Under the pieces are notes generated by a model that was not told where the DNA came from, did not search any database, and saw only the letters and a list, made by a program, of their open reading frames with translations. Below, piece after piece: positions 9,855 through 19,909 of a stretch of 64,000 nucleotides of DNA. A program made the position numbers and the translations under genes. The stretch's first letter is position 1. The number at the start of each line of letters is the position of its first letter. Source of the DNA: Strongyloides papillosus (lineage: Eukaryota; Nematoda; Chromadorea; Rhabditida; Strongyloididae); the NCBI GenBank assembly GCA_005656395.1, contig SRSI01000079.1, positions 1,860,001 to 1,924,000 of the forward strand, read 5' to 3'.

Positions 9855-12069
9855 CTAGTAGTTAAAATACTTCTGAATGGCACATTTGTACAAATGCCAG
9901 TAATGAATATCATTAAATAATATGTATCTATCTCTGGCATCACTGTTATCACTGATGCGTTTTGTAAACTTCTCATAATGTGATTTAATAACGTTATCAG
10001 TGAAAACTAAATCATCTGATTTAACAGCCCAGTGACCATATACAAAAACAAAAGCAAGAAGTTTTAGAGTTCTAGGGATTCTTATTGGACAGTAGTTACA
10101 TGAAGTAAGGCATTCTAATTTGCTAAAGTTATCTAAACTATTCCTTTCTTTATAGGATAAACATTCAATCATAAGCAATTTAATGTTTGGCATGTATTTA
10201 ATTATCGTCTTTGGCATAACATTATCTATATCATGTACACGTATTAGTTCTAATACTTCGACATTTCTTGGCATCATTGAGCAAGTGGAATCAAAGAATT
10301 GATAAAACAAATTTAAAATATCAGAATTAAGATAATCTAAACGTTTTATACATTCAAGTTTTACATTTTTTAAATTATTCAACTTTCTAAGTCCAAAACC
10401 TCTGACTTTGATTATAAGAAGGTGTAAAATTACCGGTGATAGCAGGCAATACAAATTTCAAATCCAACGTACTTAAATTCTCAAAAGTTTTCAAAATTTC
10501 GACACTATAAAGCAATCTTCTATAATCAGATATCGAATCATAGACAATTGTAATGTATTGTTTTACTGGTGAAAAAAATCCCATTGTGTCAGCACATTTT
10601 TCGCATTCTCCTATAAATTTATAATACTCTATGTTGACTTTAAGTTTGACTTTAACATTATATTTTGTTATAGAATTTATGATCTCATTTAATTCATTAG
10701 CACGCATTGCGTCTTCATGTTCCAAAGATTCAAATAATATTGTGGGGTTTTTGGCAGTTGAAAATTGCTGGACAAATCTCTCAAAAATATCCTTGTGATA
10801 AGCTAAGTCATAATAATCACTACGAGAAAAAGAAAAATCTAGAGAAAGTTCAGTAAGATTCGGAAATCCATTGAAGATATTACAATTTATTACATTATAT
10901 TTGTTTGACGGACATGTAAAACAATTTACTGGAAGGGATATTCTTTTTATGTTATCGTGTTTTATGTGGCTTAAGACATCTAAGATTATGTAGTCTGCAT
11001 TATCCCGAAATTTTAATTCAAACTTAAGTTTTCTGACATCTTTTCGTGTGTCGCAGTTTAGATTCAATTCCTCAGTTAGTTTCTGAATAAATGGCACATA
11101 ATCCTCCTCTTTCCACTCATTAATTGATAGATCAATAGAGGACCATACACAACTACCAATGTGTAATGTTTCACCAAAGAATGTTCTTAATCTATCCTGT
11201 AAACTCTCAGAACAATAAGACTTTGTAAATTTAAAATTATTCAATCTTATAACACTAGAAGCTTTATCATATTCATGTACATGGTCATTTTTAACCCAAA
11301 TATCTTGGATATCATGATAAGAAAGAATACTCCTTTCAATATTTTCTTTTTCAAGACCACAGTTCATGAATTTACACACATTCACAAGGTTATTTATATC
11401 AGTAAAAGATGGAATGTGCTTAATAACCCGGTTTTACAAATTTTGATTTTCCTAGACTAGATTTAGGTATTTTACAGTTAAGTTTAGTGTGGAAACTAAA
11501 TGCCTGTATAGACTAAATGTTTACAAAGTATTTTTACGAAATATAGTCTATATATAGTTTAATAATGTTTCCATACTATTTTCTATACGTTCATAGATTT
11601 AACAGTAAATCAATATACAATCTTAATATAATTAAGTGTATTTTTAATTAGAGTAGAACTAGAATAAAGTTTTTATCTAAAACAAATTTGCAAATAAAAA
11701 AATTTTAAAATAAAAAAGTCATTTATTGATATTTCTAATATTGTTCCTATCAGAATGTCCATCGATTGCCCGTCTTTTACGAGATTTCCTCTTTATCTCC
11801 GTTAATTTGCCTTCACGAACCTTCAAGTTTTTATTATTTTCCAATATACAATCTGGATACAGGTAATATTCTTATTTCATAGCTTTGTAAATAGCTTCTA
11901 TCTTATAGTCAACAAAAAATTACCTGTAAACAGATTATAGCTTATAAATTACATGTATACAGCTTTTTAGCTAGCTGTAACATGTTCATGTAAAATCGGG
12001 AATTACCTTTCTAATCAAATTTATTTTTAATAATTTAAAGAGCATGTTATTTTCCTCACTATTATCCAT
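9855..12069 (-). pseudogene. F-box/LRR-like paralog, disrupted by insertion and frameshift
   Basis: Tandem copy of the 7084-8709 gene. The start is at 12069 (MDNSEENNMLFKLLKINLIRK), after which a ~588-bp block absent from the intact copy interrupts the gene. Homology resumes at 11418 (HIPSFTDINNLVNVCKFMN) and runs to ~10400, where the frame shifts: the intact copy has CAAAAACCTGGAGATC, this one CAAAGTCAGAGGTTTT, a net loss of two bases. The C-terminal part then continues to 9855 (FGLRKLNNLKNVKLE ... AIQKYFNY). The insertion might be removed as an intron (AAG|GTAATT at 12006 to TTAAG|CAC at 11418, phase 0), leaving only four residues missing, but the frameshift would still truncate the product to about two thirds. 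Pseudogene is the simplest call. Confidence 0.8.
11427..12000. mobile_element. 574-bp TIR element inserted in the LRR paralog
   Basis: Absent from the intact tandem copy. It begins CCCGGTTTTACA and ends TGTAAAATCGGG, a 12-bp terminal inverted repeat with one mismatch. I cannot fix a clean target duplication (flanks ...TTAATAA and AATTACC). The reverse strand holds an open tail of about 50 codons ending at 11719, rich in basic residues (KRKSRKRR, nuclear-localisation-like), preceded by a possible splice acceptor; this could be the last exon of a transposase or a captured gene. Interpretation as a decayed DNA transposon is inference. Confidence 0.6.
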
Positions 12070-12725
12070 CTTTAGTCACTAAAAAATACAGATTAAATAA
12101 GAACAGCAAATAAAATACAACTTTAAAATAAAAAGAAATTCCGAAATGAAAATGTAAATTATTTGTAGGAGACATCTTTCGAAAATTGAGTACATTAAAA
12201 ATTGTTAAAAGGCACTTATTGGAGATACTTTCTTATAGCTAACAGTTTAAAAGATGTAATATAAAGTTTTATACCACAATTTAAGTGATGATAGAAAATA
12301 AACATTCTAGCATAATTTAAAAACTTTTATTTGAATAATCATACATATGACATAAACATATAACTTTTTTTTTAAAAACATAAAATCATATAGAAAAATC
12401 ATCACATAAAATTTTTTTTGACATTGTTAACAATGGTATGCGTGATACAATAGCAATATGAAACAATTACATTTATTATCTTTATTTTACTTTATTAATG
12501 TGATGATTTTGTCGATAATCACATATCTACTTATACCAAATAACATTTTTAGTTACATAATCTTCCTTGTCAAGTAAAAATTTAAAACGTAGGTATATGT
12601 AAAACAACTCTAGCTACTCACCTAATCATAAAAAGAAAATACCCATTGAAAAAGTAGAAGTAGTAACAACAAAGTTTTATTAAGCTGTACATTATCATTT
12701 TAGAAACTATCTCCAATTTTCTTCT

Positions 12726-13050
12726 TCTTTGTAGGTAAATCAGTAAATTCTCAAGTAGTTGAACTTGATAATGGATCTCCAAAGCTCCAATAATTTCATA
12801 TGCTATAAAAGTCAATAACTCAAATTCGGCTAACTAAATATGGTATCTTAACTCCTAAGGTTACAGTGTTGGGTGTGGCAACCTTCCCTCAGAAACATAG
12901 TTTAAAATAAAGATGTAATATTATATTTATTCATTATTAGTATTCAACACTTTAATAAAATTGTATCTTTCTAAATAAACATTATATAAACATCTCACAG
13001 TAGCATTTTCATTCATCTAGATGTAATATCCTTTTTTCCATCTTTCTTAG
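12726..13050. other. Spacer between LRR unit 2 and the PIWI pseudogene
   Basis: No open frame or motif seen. A TTTCTTAG just before 13051 could be an old splice acceptor of the Argonaute gene. Confidence 0.4.
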
Positions 13051-13669
13051 ACCAACGAAAATTTCATTATCGGTGATTCTTTATCGCAGCCAAAATGTAA
13101 CGGAGAAAGGGATGTTGTAAGATATTTTATCAATTTTGCTCCAAATCTTCGCAATTTAGTTGGTGATTTCTTGTTCTAAAGTGATAGAAAACATCAAATT
13201 AATCCTCGAACTTTAGAAAACTTTTTATTGAAGTATTAAAAAAACGAGTTACAAATGGAAAGAATTGTACTGAGTCGCTTAAAAGAATCATTGTACTTCG
13301 AGATGGATTAGCTGATGTTCAACTAAAGGATACAATTCATCGAGAGATAAATGCTTTATTGATGCACGTAAACGCTTTCAAAGTGGCTGCAACCATTCTT
13401 TAAAATGGCTGTTGTAAACAAACACCATAATAAGAGATTCTTTGGTATTTATTAAAAATCTTATCTCAACTAACTTTACACCAGAAGTTGTCATTGACAG
13501 GGGATGTAAAAAAGCTGACTATACTGAATTTTGCATTCAAGTTCATCGTTCTCTTCTTGGTACTTCCGAAATTTATAAATATTCCGCTATTGCTAATGAC
13601 TGTGATGCAACTCTTCTATCTTCTTACTGTTATGAAAAAGGAGGATGCTATACGACTAACTTAAATTGA
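13051..13669 (+). pseudogene. Argonaute (PIWI domain) fragment, multiply frameshifted
   Basis: Reading the three forward frames in turn gives consecutive blocks that together follow the PIWI-domain order: NFIIGDSLSQPKCNGERD (13060-), FAPNLRNLVGDFLF then a stop, RIIVLRDGLADVQLKDTI (~13285), EINALL, VVNKHHNKRFF (~13410), then FTPEVVIDRG, TEFCIQVHRSLLGTSEIYKY and AIANDCDATLLSS (13480-13620). RDG, NKHHN-RFF, VIDRG and H-L-GTS--Y are hallmark PIWI positions, and the pattern is closest to worm-type (WAGO) Argonautes. At least three frame changes and several stops break it, and PAZ and the rest of the protein are not visible, so it cannot encode a working Argonaute. It is a fragment of a formerly complete gene, and an intact source copy probably exists elsewhere in the genome. 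Confidence 0.8.
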
Positions 13670-14006
13670 AGATAATGATCAAATTAATTTAACTAAGTCG
13701 AATAATAATTTATGTTATAATAAAACAAAGTTTACTAATAATCGTGTAACAGCTCAATAATTTTTTGTAGTATTTTTAAATTTTGTTCATTGTACATAAT
13801 TTTTTTTATTTTTTAAGACTTCATTTTTAATAAAATATGTTTTATTACTATAGGGATCTATTTATTAAAGTCTTAGAGGTCATTTTTCGAATTTTGACAA
13901 TGGATACCATGCAATATTTTGATCATTATGAAGTTTAATTATATTAAAAAAGCAACAAAACACTTTAATGATACTTTAATATTTTAAAGAAAAATATTTG
14001 GTACAT
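13670..14006. other. Spacer
   Basis: AT-rich; includes the presumed 3' UTR of the collagen gene. Nothing else supported. Confidence 0.4.
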
Positions 14007-15179
14007 TTAGTTTCGATGATAACGTCTTGCTTTAATTACATATCTATGATGCTGGAGATTATCACTACCTTCAGAAGTCCACTGATTTAGTCTTTTAATT
14101 CTGAATCGCTCCATATCTATATCTATGTTATCGTTTTCATTGGGTATTGGATTGGTTTCAATGGTAAAATCTTGAGAAGATGATACAGCAGATGGAGGGA
14201 AGAAATTTGAAGCAAAAGTCCCTGTATCATCAATTTTAGCTAATGGAATGAAATGAGGTTTTGCATCAGCATCAGTAAATTCTTGTGGTCTTATTAACTT
14301 AGGAAATCTATCAGATTCTGGAATTATATTCTCTTCATCTTCTATGTCATTGATGGTAGTTGATTCAACAGTTAACCTTTTTTCTAAATTTTCTATTTCA
14401 GAAGGACATGGACAAAATTTGATATCACTACCAGGTAGTCCTGGAGGACCTTTAGGACCACGTAAGCCTGGAGATCCCTCAATCCCATCTAAACCACTTG
14501 GTCCTGGTTTACCAATACTGCCAGGTGGTCCATATACATAGTTTCTTTTTCCACGTGGACCTTGTTTACCTGTTGGTCCCTGAGATCCTGGTAGTCCTTT
14601 AGGCCCAGGTAAACCCGTACCACCAAACGCATCATTACCTTTTGGACCTTGTTTTCCACGGTGACCAGGAAATCCTTGGAGTCCAATATCTCCGATATCA
14701 CCTTGTTCTCCATCTTTTCCGTCTTTTCCTGGAATACCAGGAGATCCTTTGTCCCCTTTTATACCAGGATGACCTTGAAGACCAGGTGGTCCATCAGGAC
14801 CGGTTGGACCTCTAGGACAAATAATACAACGTTCATTTTCTAATTTTATTAGTGTTGAAGCATCTAAACCAGGTTCACCATCCTCTCCATCATCACCAGG
14901 ATCCCCTGTTTCACCATCACTTCCAGAATCTCCAATAGGCCCAGGAATGGGGCTAGGACAACCTTCATTCTCTCTCTTTCCTCTTTTAATCCAATTAGCC
15001 TGCAAAAGAATAATCTTATCATCGTAATTTTTGATATTTTCATTATATATTTCAATTCTTTTTCGAAAACGTTCTTGGATTCTTTCGATATATCTTAAAA
15101 ATAGTGGTAAAAATAACAAATGAGTTAGGAGTGCCAAAGAGCTAATAAAAATAATTAAAAAAATGATAAGACGGAACAT
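14007..15179 (-). CDS. Nematode cuticle-type collagen with a long non-collagenous tail
   Basis: 390 residues, one exon. An N-terminal hydrophobic segment (about residues 3-29) acts as signal/anchor, followed by a basic amphipathic region with an RGKR site near residue 66-69, matching the subtilisin/furin-like cleavage box of cuticle collagens. Gly-X-Y repeats run at about 80-105 and, after a cysteine block (CIIC, 118-121), about 123-250 with short breaks ([16 protein letters not shown]). CPCP (256-259) closes the triple helix. Cysteine clusters flanking the Gly-X-Y blocks are normal for the family. The ~130-residue C-terminal tail, acidic then basic, with no Gly-X-Y, is unusually long and ends KARRYHRN. 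Secreted, trimerised and cross-linked into cuticle. Codon use is GC-richer than neighbours, as expected for Gly/Pro repeats. Confidence 0.92.
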   Translation of the reverse strand: MFRLIIFLIIFISSLALLTHLLFLPLFLRYIERIQERFRKRIEIYNENIKNYDDKIILLQANWIKRGKRENEGCPSPIPGPIGDSGSDGETGDPGDDGEDGEPGLDASTLIKLENERCIICPRGPTGPDGPPGLQGHPGIKGDKGSPGIPGKDGKDGEQGDIGDIGLQGFPGHRGKQGPKGNDAFGGTGLPGPKGLPGSQGPTGKQGPRGKRNYVYGPPGSIGKPGPSGLDGIEGSPGLRGPKGPPGLPGSDIKFCPCPSEIENLEKRLTVESTTINDIEDEENIIPESDRFPKLIRPQEFTDADAKPHFIPLAKIDDTGTFASNFFPPSAVSSSQDFTIETNPIPNENDNIDIDMERFRIKRLNQWTSEGSDNLQHHRYVIKARRYHRN

Positions 15180-15546
15180 GATAAATTAAAGATTAAATAT
15201 ATTGGGTAGTTTTTTATATAATACCTTTATTTGATCTAATTTTTCAATTAAATGACCTGATTATAATGTTTTTAAAAATATTATTATAAGAACAAAAGAT
15301 CCATTAAATATTAAAAATACTTTACACTTTATAATTTTACTACTCTAAATTGGGTTATTTTTTAATATTCAAAACACAATTTGATGATATATCGTACGGC
15401 TCATCATAAATGCGTTTATTTTTTAACCTTAAAACTATTTCGTCCAATAAAAGAAAAATTATCTAACAAAAATTATAAATAAATACTTTATTTACGTGTT
15501 AAGTTAATATTAGCATATGTAAAAAATTAAAATTTCATATTATAAA
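15180..15546. other. Spacer between the collagen and the orphan membrane protein gene
   Basis: The two genes lie on the same strand; this is the collagen's 5' flank. No open frame or clear motif. Confidence 0.4.
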
Positions 15547-16392
15547 TTAATATTTAAAATCAATAAATATATTCCTTGACAAAACAAATACTGTCCCATA
15601 CAAGTATAGGAAGCTAACTAAAATAACACATGTAGGATCTGAAATATCAAACTCATCAACAATATTTCTTTCAAGATGTTTATCACGACAATATTTTTCT
15701 TTATCATCAGATGAAACATCCAAAGTTATTGAATTATTGTTTCCCAATATGCATTTGAATTGTCGGCAGAATATTTTTCCATTTACGAGATATTTTAGAC
15801 TACTGTAACCACTTTCATTAGTAGAATCGTTCTTTCTCAAAAAAGTCTTATCGTATACCCATCCAAAGGTTTCATTAGTTCTATAATTGTTTCTTCTAAT
15901 GCATAGAAAATTAATATATGTGTAAGGTGTCAAGTTAATCTTATTAAAGTTTGTATTTAGTGATATTTCATTGACTTTTTGACTATAGTCAATTTTTATT
16001 TTTATTTTGAAGTGATCGTGGTCTTCATCAGCAATAGTTATCAAATCTATGGGTTTTTCAACATTATATATGACTACTGTTAGATTCCCATCAAATAAAA
16101 ATTTTTCCCAATCTCCATTTTTAAATTTATTCGTTCTAACTTCTGATTCTGGATCTTCCATTAGACGTAGATTTGCTGGTAGTCTATTTTCATGTATTGG
16201 GTAGAATTCTAGTAGAACATTACTCCTGAAGGTAGTAGATATGGTCATCACATTGAATTTCGAAATGTTGTGAGTCAAATGAATGAACTTTGACCTTACT
16301 TCGAATTTATTTCCAATAGGACTTGAATAAGTATCTCCTTTGATAATAGTGATAATATATATTAGAAAAATTAGCCAATATTTTTGAATCAT
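15547..16392 (-). CDS. Orphan secreted or type I membrane protein
   Basis: 281 residues, one exon. Signal peptide MIQKYWLIFLIYIITIIKG, an ectodomain with many N-glycosylation sites (HNIS, GNLT, RTNET, KNDST, NESG, NNSIT) and cysteines at FLCIRR, KIFCRQFKCILG, EKYCRD and DPTC, then a hydrophobic stretch near the end (VILVSFLYLYGTVFVLSR). It resembles in style, not in clear sequence, the other secreted orphans of this window. Its end (NIFIDFKY) is followed at once by a stop. Function unknown; a cell-surface or secreted role is inferred from topology only. Confidence 0.6.
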   Translation of the reverse strand: MIQKYWLIFLIYIITIIKGDTYSSPIGNKFEVRSKFIHLTHNISKFNVMTISTTFRSNVLLEFYPIHENRLPANLRLMEDPESEVRTNKFKNGDWEKFLFDGNLTVVIYNVEKPIDLITIADEDHDHFKIKIKIDYSQKVNEISLNTNFNKINLTPYTYINFLCIRRNNYRTNETFGWVYDKTFLRKNDSTNESGYSSLKYLVNGKIFCRQFKCILGNNNSITLDVSSDDKEKYCRDKHLERNIVDEFDISDPTCVILVSFLYLYGTVFVLSRNIFIDFKY

Positions 16393-16789
16393 GAATATGG
16401 TGCATTTTAATAGCAGAATCTAAACTATTAATAAAAATTATTTTATAAAAAATTTGTTTATTAAAAATAAAATTTCTCAAATATGCAAATTATTAATATT
16501 CTTTAAATTAGCATTTGAAATATTGTTTATATGAATATAATTTTTCTAAAGTATTTTTTCCGTTTCACAGATTATTATTGTATGTTATTCTTTAATTGTT
16601 ATTCATTCTATAACAGATTATATATTCAATGAAAATATTTCGTTTTATAATTACAAAAAGTAATTAATCTAACATTTTATTATTTTGAAGAAAAATAACA
16701 CAACTATTTGAAATAAACAGAATGTTCTGTATTATTAAAATAATAACATACAGATAGAATTATTATATATAAACATACCAAAGTATAGA
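16393..16789. other. Spacer up to the LTR element
   Basis: AT-rich. The last five bases (ATAGA, 16785-16789) are the left target-site duplication of the retrotransposon. Confidence 0.6.
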
Positions 16790-16898
16790 TGTTAGTTGTT
16801 AATATATATTTTATTCGATGACAAATTAAAGTAAAAAAGAATGAATAATAACTTATAAAATTGTCTTTAAATACATGACTTATGTCATCAATATAACA
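16790..16898 (-). repeat. 3' LTR (109 bp)
   Basis: Begins TGTTAGTTGTTAATATAT and ends ATCAATATAACA on the plus strand; identical by eye to 19002-19110. Confidence 0.93.
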
Positions 16899-16911
16899 TC
16901 CCCTCTCTCTC

Positions 16912-19002
16912 TCATTTTGAGTATTTGAAAACATCTGTTCTTTGTTTTGTAACTCTAAATTTACGTATTGGAGCTTTTTCATGATCATCTACAATTTTTC
17001 TTTTATTTTTACATTTACTAACACTGATTGGTTTTTCCTTAGTCATTACTGAATCTAATGATAATCCATCTATGTTAACATTACATTTTCTGACATTATC
17101 TGTATGAAATAAATATTGTACCAGTCCTCTTCTTATTTTAACCGTTTTTTCGACAGATTCATCAATTACATCAGATTTCCATTCATCTTCTTTTCTTATA
17201 CCACATTCAACATTATTAAAAGATATAACAACCCTAGCAAGTCTTTCTTCTACCGTGCCTTTATTTGGTTCCATTTTCTTCAGAGCATTTTTTATTGTAC
17301 CTACAAATCTTTCAGCTTGACCATTCGAACTTTGATGTTCAGAACCTGAAAATATCCACGAACATCCCCAACGTTTTACCAGTTGTTGAACATCTTCAGC
17401 TATAAATTGACGGCCCTGATCTGAGAAGAAATATTTTGGTATTTCGACGTATGTCATATTTTTTAACAACTTGGATTTTACTTCTTTATTTGATATTCCC
17501 TTCATTAATGTTACATCAACACTTTCTAACGGAAAACAATTTTTCTCCAAATTCTTATTTAGACATTTAAAATCTGACACAAATCTTATATTCTCTGTAC
17601 TAACACCGGATTCAGGTTTCTTTATAATACATGTGACAGGACTAGTTGAAATAGGATATTTTTCTTCACACCACAGTCCTTCAGATTTATGTTGTTTAAT
17701 TTTATCCAGTACTATTGGCTCCAGTATTTCTGATGTTAATGGTCTACACGGAATGTGTTTATACGTACATTCTGGTTCCCTTTTCCACTTTAATCTAACT
17801 GGTTGACCAGTATAACATCCTAAACCTGGGCTAAATAGTTTTGGAAATCTTTCAACAAACTTATTTATTGCTTTTTCATCTTTCTCTGGTTCATTGATTA
17901 TTGAAACTAATTGAAGTAGTGAATTTATAAGACCAGCACTCTTCAATTCTTCTAAACCAATTATACCATGATCAATATCAGCTATGTATACTATTGCATT
18001 AAATAACTTATCATTTATTTTTAACATAACATTAGCTTTACCATAAATTTTTATTTCATTTCCTCCTAACCCACAGAAACGTCTTTTTGTAGGTTGGACA
18101 CAATTGTTATCAAAATTTGTTTTACTAACAAATGAAACAGGTGAACCAGTATCAGCTTCTGCCTTCATTTTTCTACCATCTATTTCGATATCAATTAATA
18201 GTCTTCTTTTACCATTTGATACCTTTCCTACTTGATCTATCATACCTATAGATGATAGGTCATCATCTGACTCTTCTCTATCCATCACTTCTCTCTCTGT
18301 GATCAATTTAACTTTACGTTGAATGGTATACTCAGGACAGTGACTTTTTATATGTCCCATCTTCCCACATAAAAAACATCTTATGTCATTTTTCTTTCTA
18401 AAGCTCTTTTTGGTTGCCACGTTGTTGTACACCTTGCCAACTGTTGTTGTTTTGGTTATGTTCGCAGTGACTGTCATTGCCGTGATTGATTGGATCATAT
18501 GTATCATCTCATCACCAGTGCTTACTTTTTCACTGGATACAATTCTTGATAATATTGCGGCTTCTGCACCACATGGAGCATCCCATTTCAACAAAGCATA
18601 CAATCCGGCTACCTGTTTCCCATTTAAATTGCTGAGTAGACCTTCCAACATTTTTGTTTCTCTCTTCAGAAACTCCAAATCACTTGTCTTTTCATTTAAA
18701 TTTTTGAATAAATTAATTATTCGTAAGGCATCAGGATCTTCTCTCATATACAGTTTTTTGAAACTAGTCATTATTTCTTTCGTAGTAGAATCCTCTAGAC
18801 TTTTCTGTATATCTTCACGAATTTCCTTCAAAACTTCTAAATCAAGTTTGCTTAACAATTCAGTTTTACATTCACTTTCAATAGTAGCATCTTTGTTACT
18901 ATCAGTCATCCCTTTATTCTTAAGAATTAACAACATCAATTCATAAAAGGTACCAGCTGAGTCCAATTGATTTTTAGAAAATCGTAAGTCCTTAAACGCC
19001 AT
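16912..19002 (-). CDS. Deleted gag-pol polyprotein of the LTR element
   Basis: 696 residues. Order: Gag-like helical N-terminus (1-190); CCHC zinc knuckle CFLCGKMGHIKSHC (~210); retroviral-type aspartic protease with AEADTGSPVSFVS (~285); reverse-transcriptase fingers region (KREPECTYKHIPCRPL, TSPVTCIIKKPES, IRFVSDFKCLNKNL, FPLESVD; ~410-495). The sequence then jumps at about residue 505-515 to the second half of the integrase core (FFSDQGRQF, SSNGQAERFVGTIKNAL) and C-terminal region. The YxDD active site, RNase H and the first integrase Asp are absent, so it cannot copy or integrate itself; the join nevertheless keeps the frame open. The start codon's A is the last base of the 5' LTR. Such a copy could be mobilised only by enzymes from a complete relative. 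Confidence 0.88.
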   Translation of the reverse strand: MAFKDLRFSKNQLDSAGTFYELMLLILKNKGMTDSNKDATIESECKTELLSKLDLEVLKEIREDIQKSLEDSTTKEIMTSFKKLYMREDPDALRIINLFKNLNEKTSDLEFLKRETKMLEGLLSNLNGKQVAGLYALLKWDAPCGAEAAILSRIVSSEKVSTGDEMIHMIQSITAMTVTANITKTTTVGKVYNNVATKKSFRKKNDIRCFLCGKMGHIKSHCPEYTIQRKVKLITEREVMDREESDDDLSSIGMIDQVGKVSNGKRRLLIDIEIDGRKMKAEADTGSPVSFVSKTNFDNNCVQPTKRRFCGLGGNEIKIYGKANVMLKINDKLFNAIVYIADIDHGIIGLEELKSAGLINSLLQLVSIINEPEKDEKAINKFVERFPKLFSPGLGCYTGQPVRLKWKREPECTYKHIPCRPLTSEILEPIVLDKIKQHKSEGLWCEEKYPISTSPVTCIIKKPESGVSTENIRFVSDFKCLNKNLEKNCFPLESVDVTLMKGISNKEVKSKLLKNMTYVEIPKYFFSDQGRQFIAEDVQQLVKRWGCSWIFSGSEHQSSNGQAERFVGTIKNALKKMEPNKGTVEERLARVVISFNNVECGIRKEDEWKSDVIDESVEKTVKIRRGLVQYLFHTDNVRKCNVNIDGLSLDSVMTKEKPISVSKCKNKRKIVDDHEKAPIRKFRVTKQRTDVFKYSK

Positions 19003-19110
19003 GTTAGTTGTTAATATATATTTTATTCGATGACAAATTAAAGTAAAAAAGAATGAATAATAACTTATAAAATTGTCTTTAAATACATGACTTATGTCAT
19101 CAATATAACA
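19002..19110 (-). repeat. 5' LTR (109 bp)
   Basis: Identical by eye to 16790-16898. In element orientation it runs from TGTTATATTG to ...CTAACA and is followed immediately by the TGG of the primer-binding site. ATAGA follows at 19111-19115. Confidence 0.93.
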
Positions 19111-19115
19111 ATAGA

Positions 19116-19909
19116 TATTATCAAAGCAATTTTAAACATTAAAAATTACTTGACAATCAACGTTAGTAATAAAAGAATAACGATATAGGGATGTAAATAT
19201 TTTAATAGCATTTTTTAAGACAAAAGTTTAATAAATTAATTGATAAAGGAAGTTTATTTTTGCTTAGAAAACCTAAAATATAGATAACTTTATTTTGAAG
19301 ATATTTTCTGTTGATAATATTTATTGACTCTATTGATTTTTTAACACTATTATTTGTCTTTTAATTTTTTAATTCACATCCAATATAACTTTCCTTTTTT
19401 TTAATACTATTTATCACTGTGAATTTTCCATAAATGAAAGTTAATATATAATACACTATTGATCTTAATATCAATCTCTCATAGATCCATTCAATATACC
19501 ATTTTTCATTAATATAAAATATGCAATAAAAAAATAACAAACACATACCCTGATAACAAAGAGAAGAAATTTTAATAATATAACAGTATTTACTTATAAA
19601 AAAAATGTGAATTTATTGTTTAAATACACCAAACTTTTTATTATGATCATTTTAATTTTTATTGCAGCAATATTTTACCAAAAAGTCTATTTAATCATAT
19701 CTTACCACCTTTTTTCTTACCTATTTATATCATGGATTGTTGTTTATAAAAATAGTTTGTAGCTAACACTACTATTTTTATTTTAACAATTTAAGACTGT
19801 CACTATTTTACTAATTATTAATATATTTGTTTATTAAATTTCTTACATTTTTTCTATACTAACAATAACATAACCTTTAAAATAAATGATTAGAAAATAA
19901 AGTGTAATA
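19116..19909. other. AT-rich spacer upstream of the DHCR24-like gene
   Basis: No gene or repeat recognised; the open stretch at 19361-19546 (minus) is low-complexity and unsupported. Confidence 0.4.

Larger units (their letters stand above)
9367..12725. repeat. Tandem duplication, unit 2 (disrupted LRR gene plus flanks)
   Basis: Left edge aligns with 6590; right edge (GTAGAAGTAGTAAC ... CATTATCATTTTAGAAACT, ~12650-12720) aligns with 9300-9370, just before the shared TGGCTGAG, so the units lie head to tail. Contains the degraded gene and the 574-bp insertion. Confidence 0.75.
16790..19110 (-). mobile_element. Ty3/gypsy-type LTR retrotransposon, internally deleted, recent insertion
   Basis: Two 109-bp direct repeats (16790-16898, 19002-19110) look identical base for base, start TG and end CA, and are flanked by a perfect 5-bp duplication, ATAGA (16785-16789 and 19111-19115). 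The element is read on the minus strand. Directly after its 5' LTR comes TGGCG..., the expected start of a tRNA primer-binding site, and before its 3' LTR a purine run GAGAGAGAGAGGGGA serves as polypurine tract. Between them is one open frame with Gag zinc knuckle, protease, the beginning of reverse transcriptase and the end of integrase. The 2.3-kb length, against ~5 kb for full elements, and the missing middle show an internal deletion. Identical LTRs imply little time since insertion. Reverse-transcriptase block order and style point to Ty3/gypsy. Confidence 0.93.

Noticed and set aside
14344..14843. Pro/Gly-rich frames antisense to or overlapping the collagen
   Set aside because: Shadows of Gly-X-Y repeats in other frames.
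18383..18946. 187-codon frame antisense to the retrotransposon polyprotein
   Set aside because: Pure shadow; the sense strand has zinc knuckle, protease and integrase motifs.
19001..19018. The nearby tRNA-Pro as primer for the LTR element
   Set aside because: The PBS reads TGGCG..., while the 3' end of tRNA-Pro at 32732 would need TGGGGGCTC; a different tRNA must serve.
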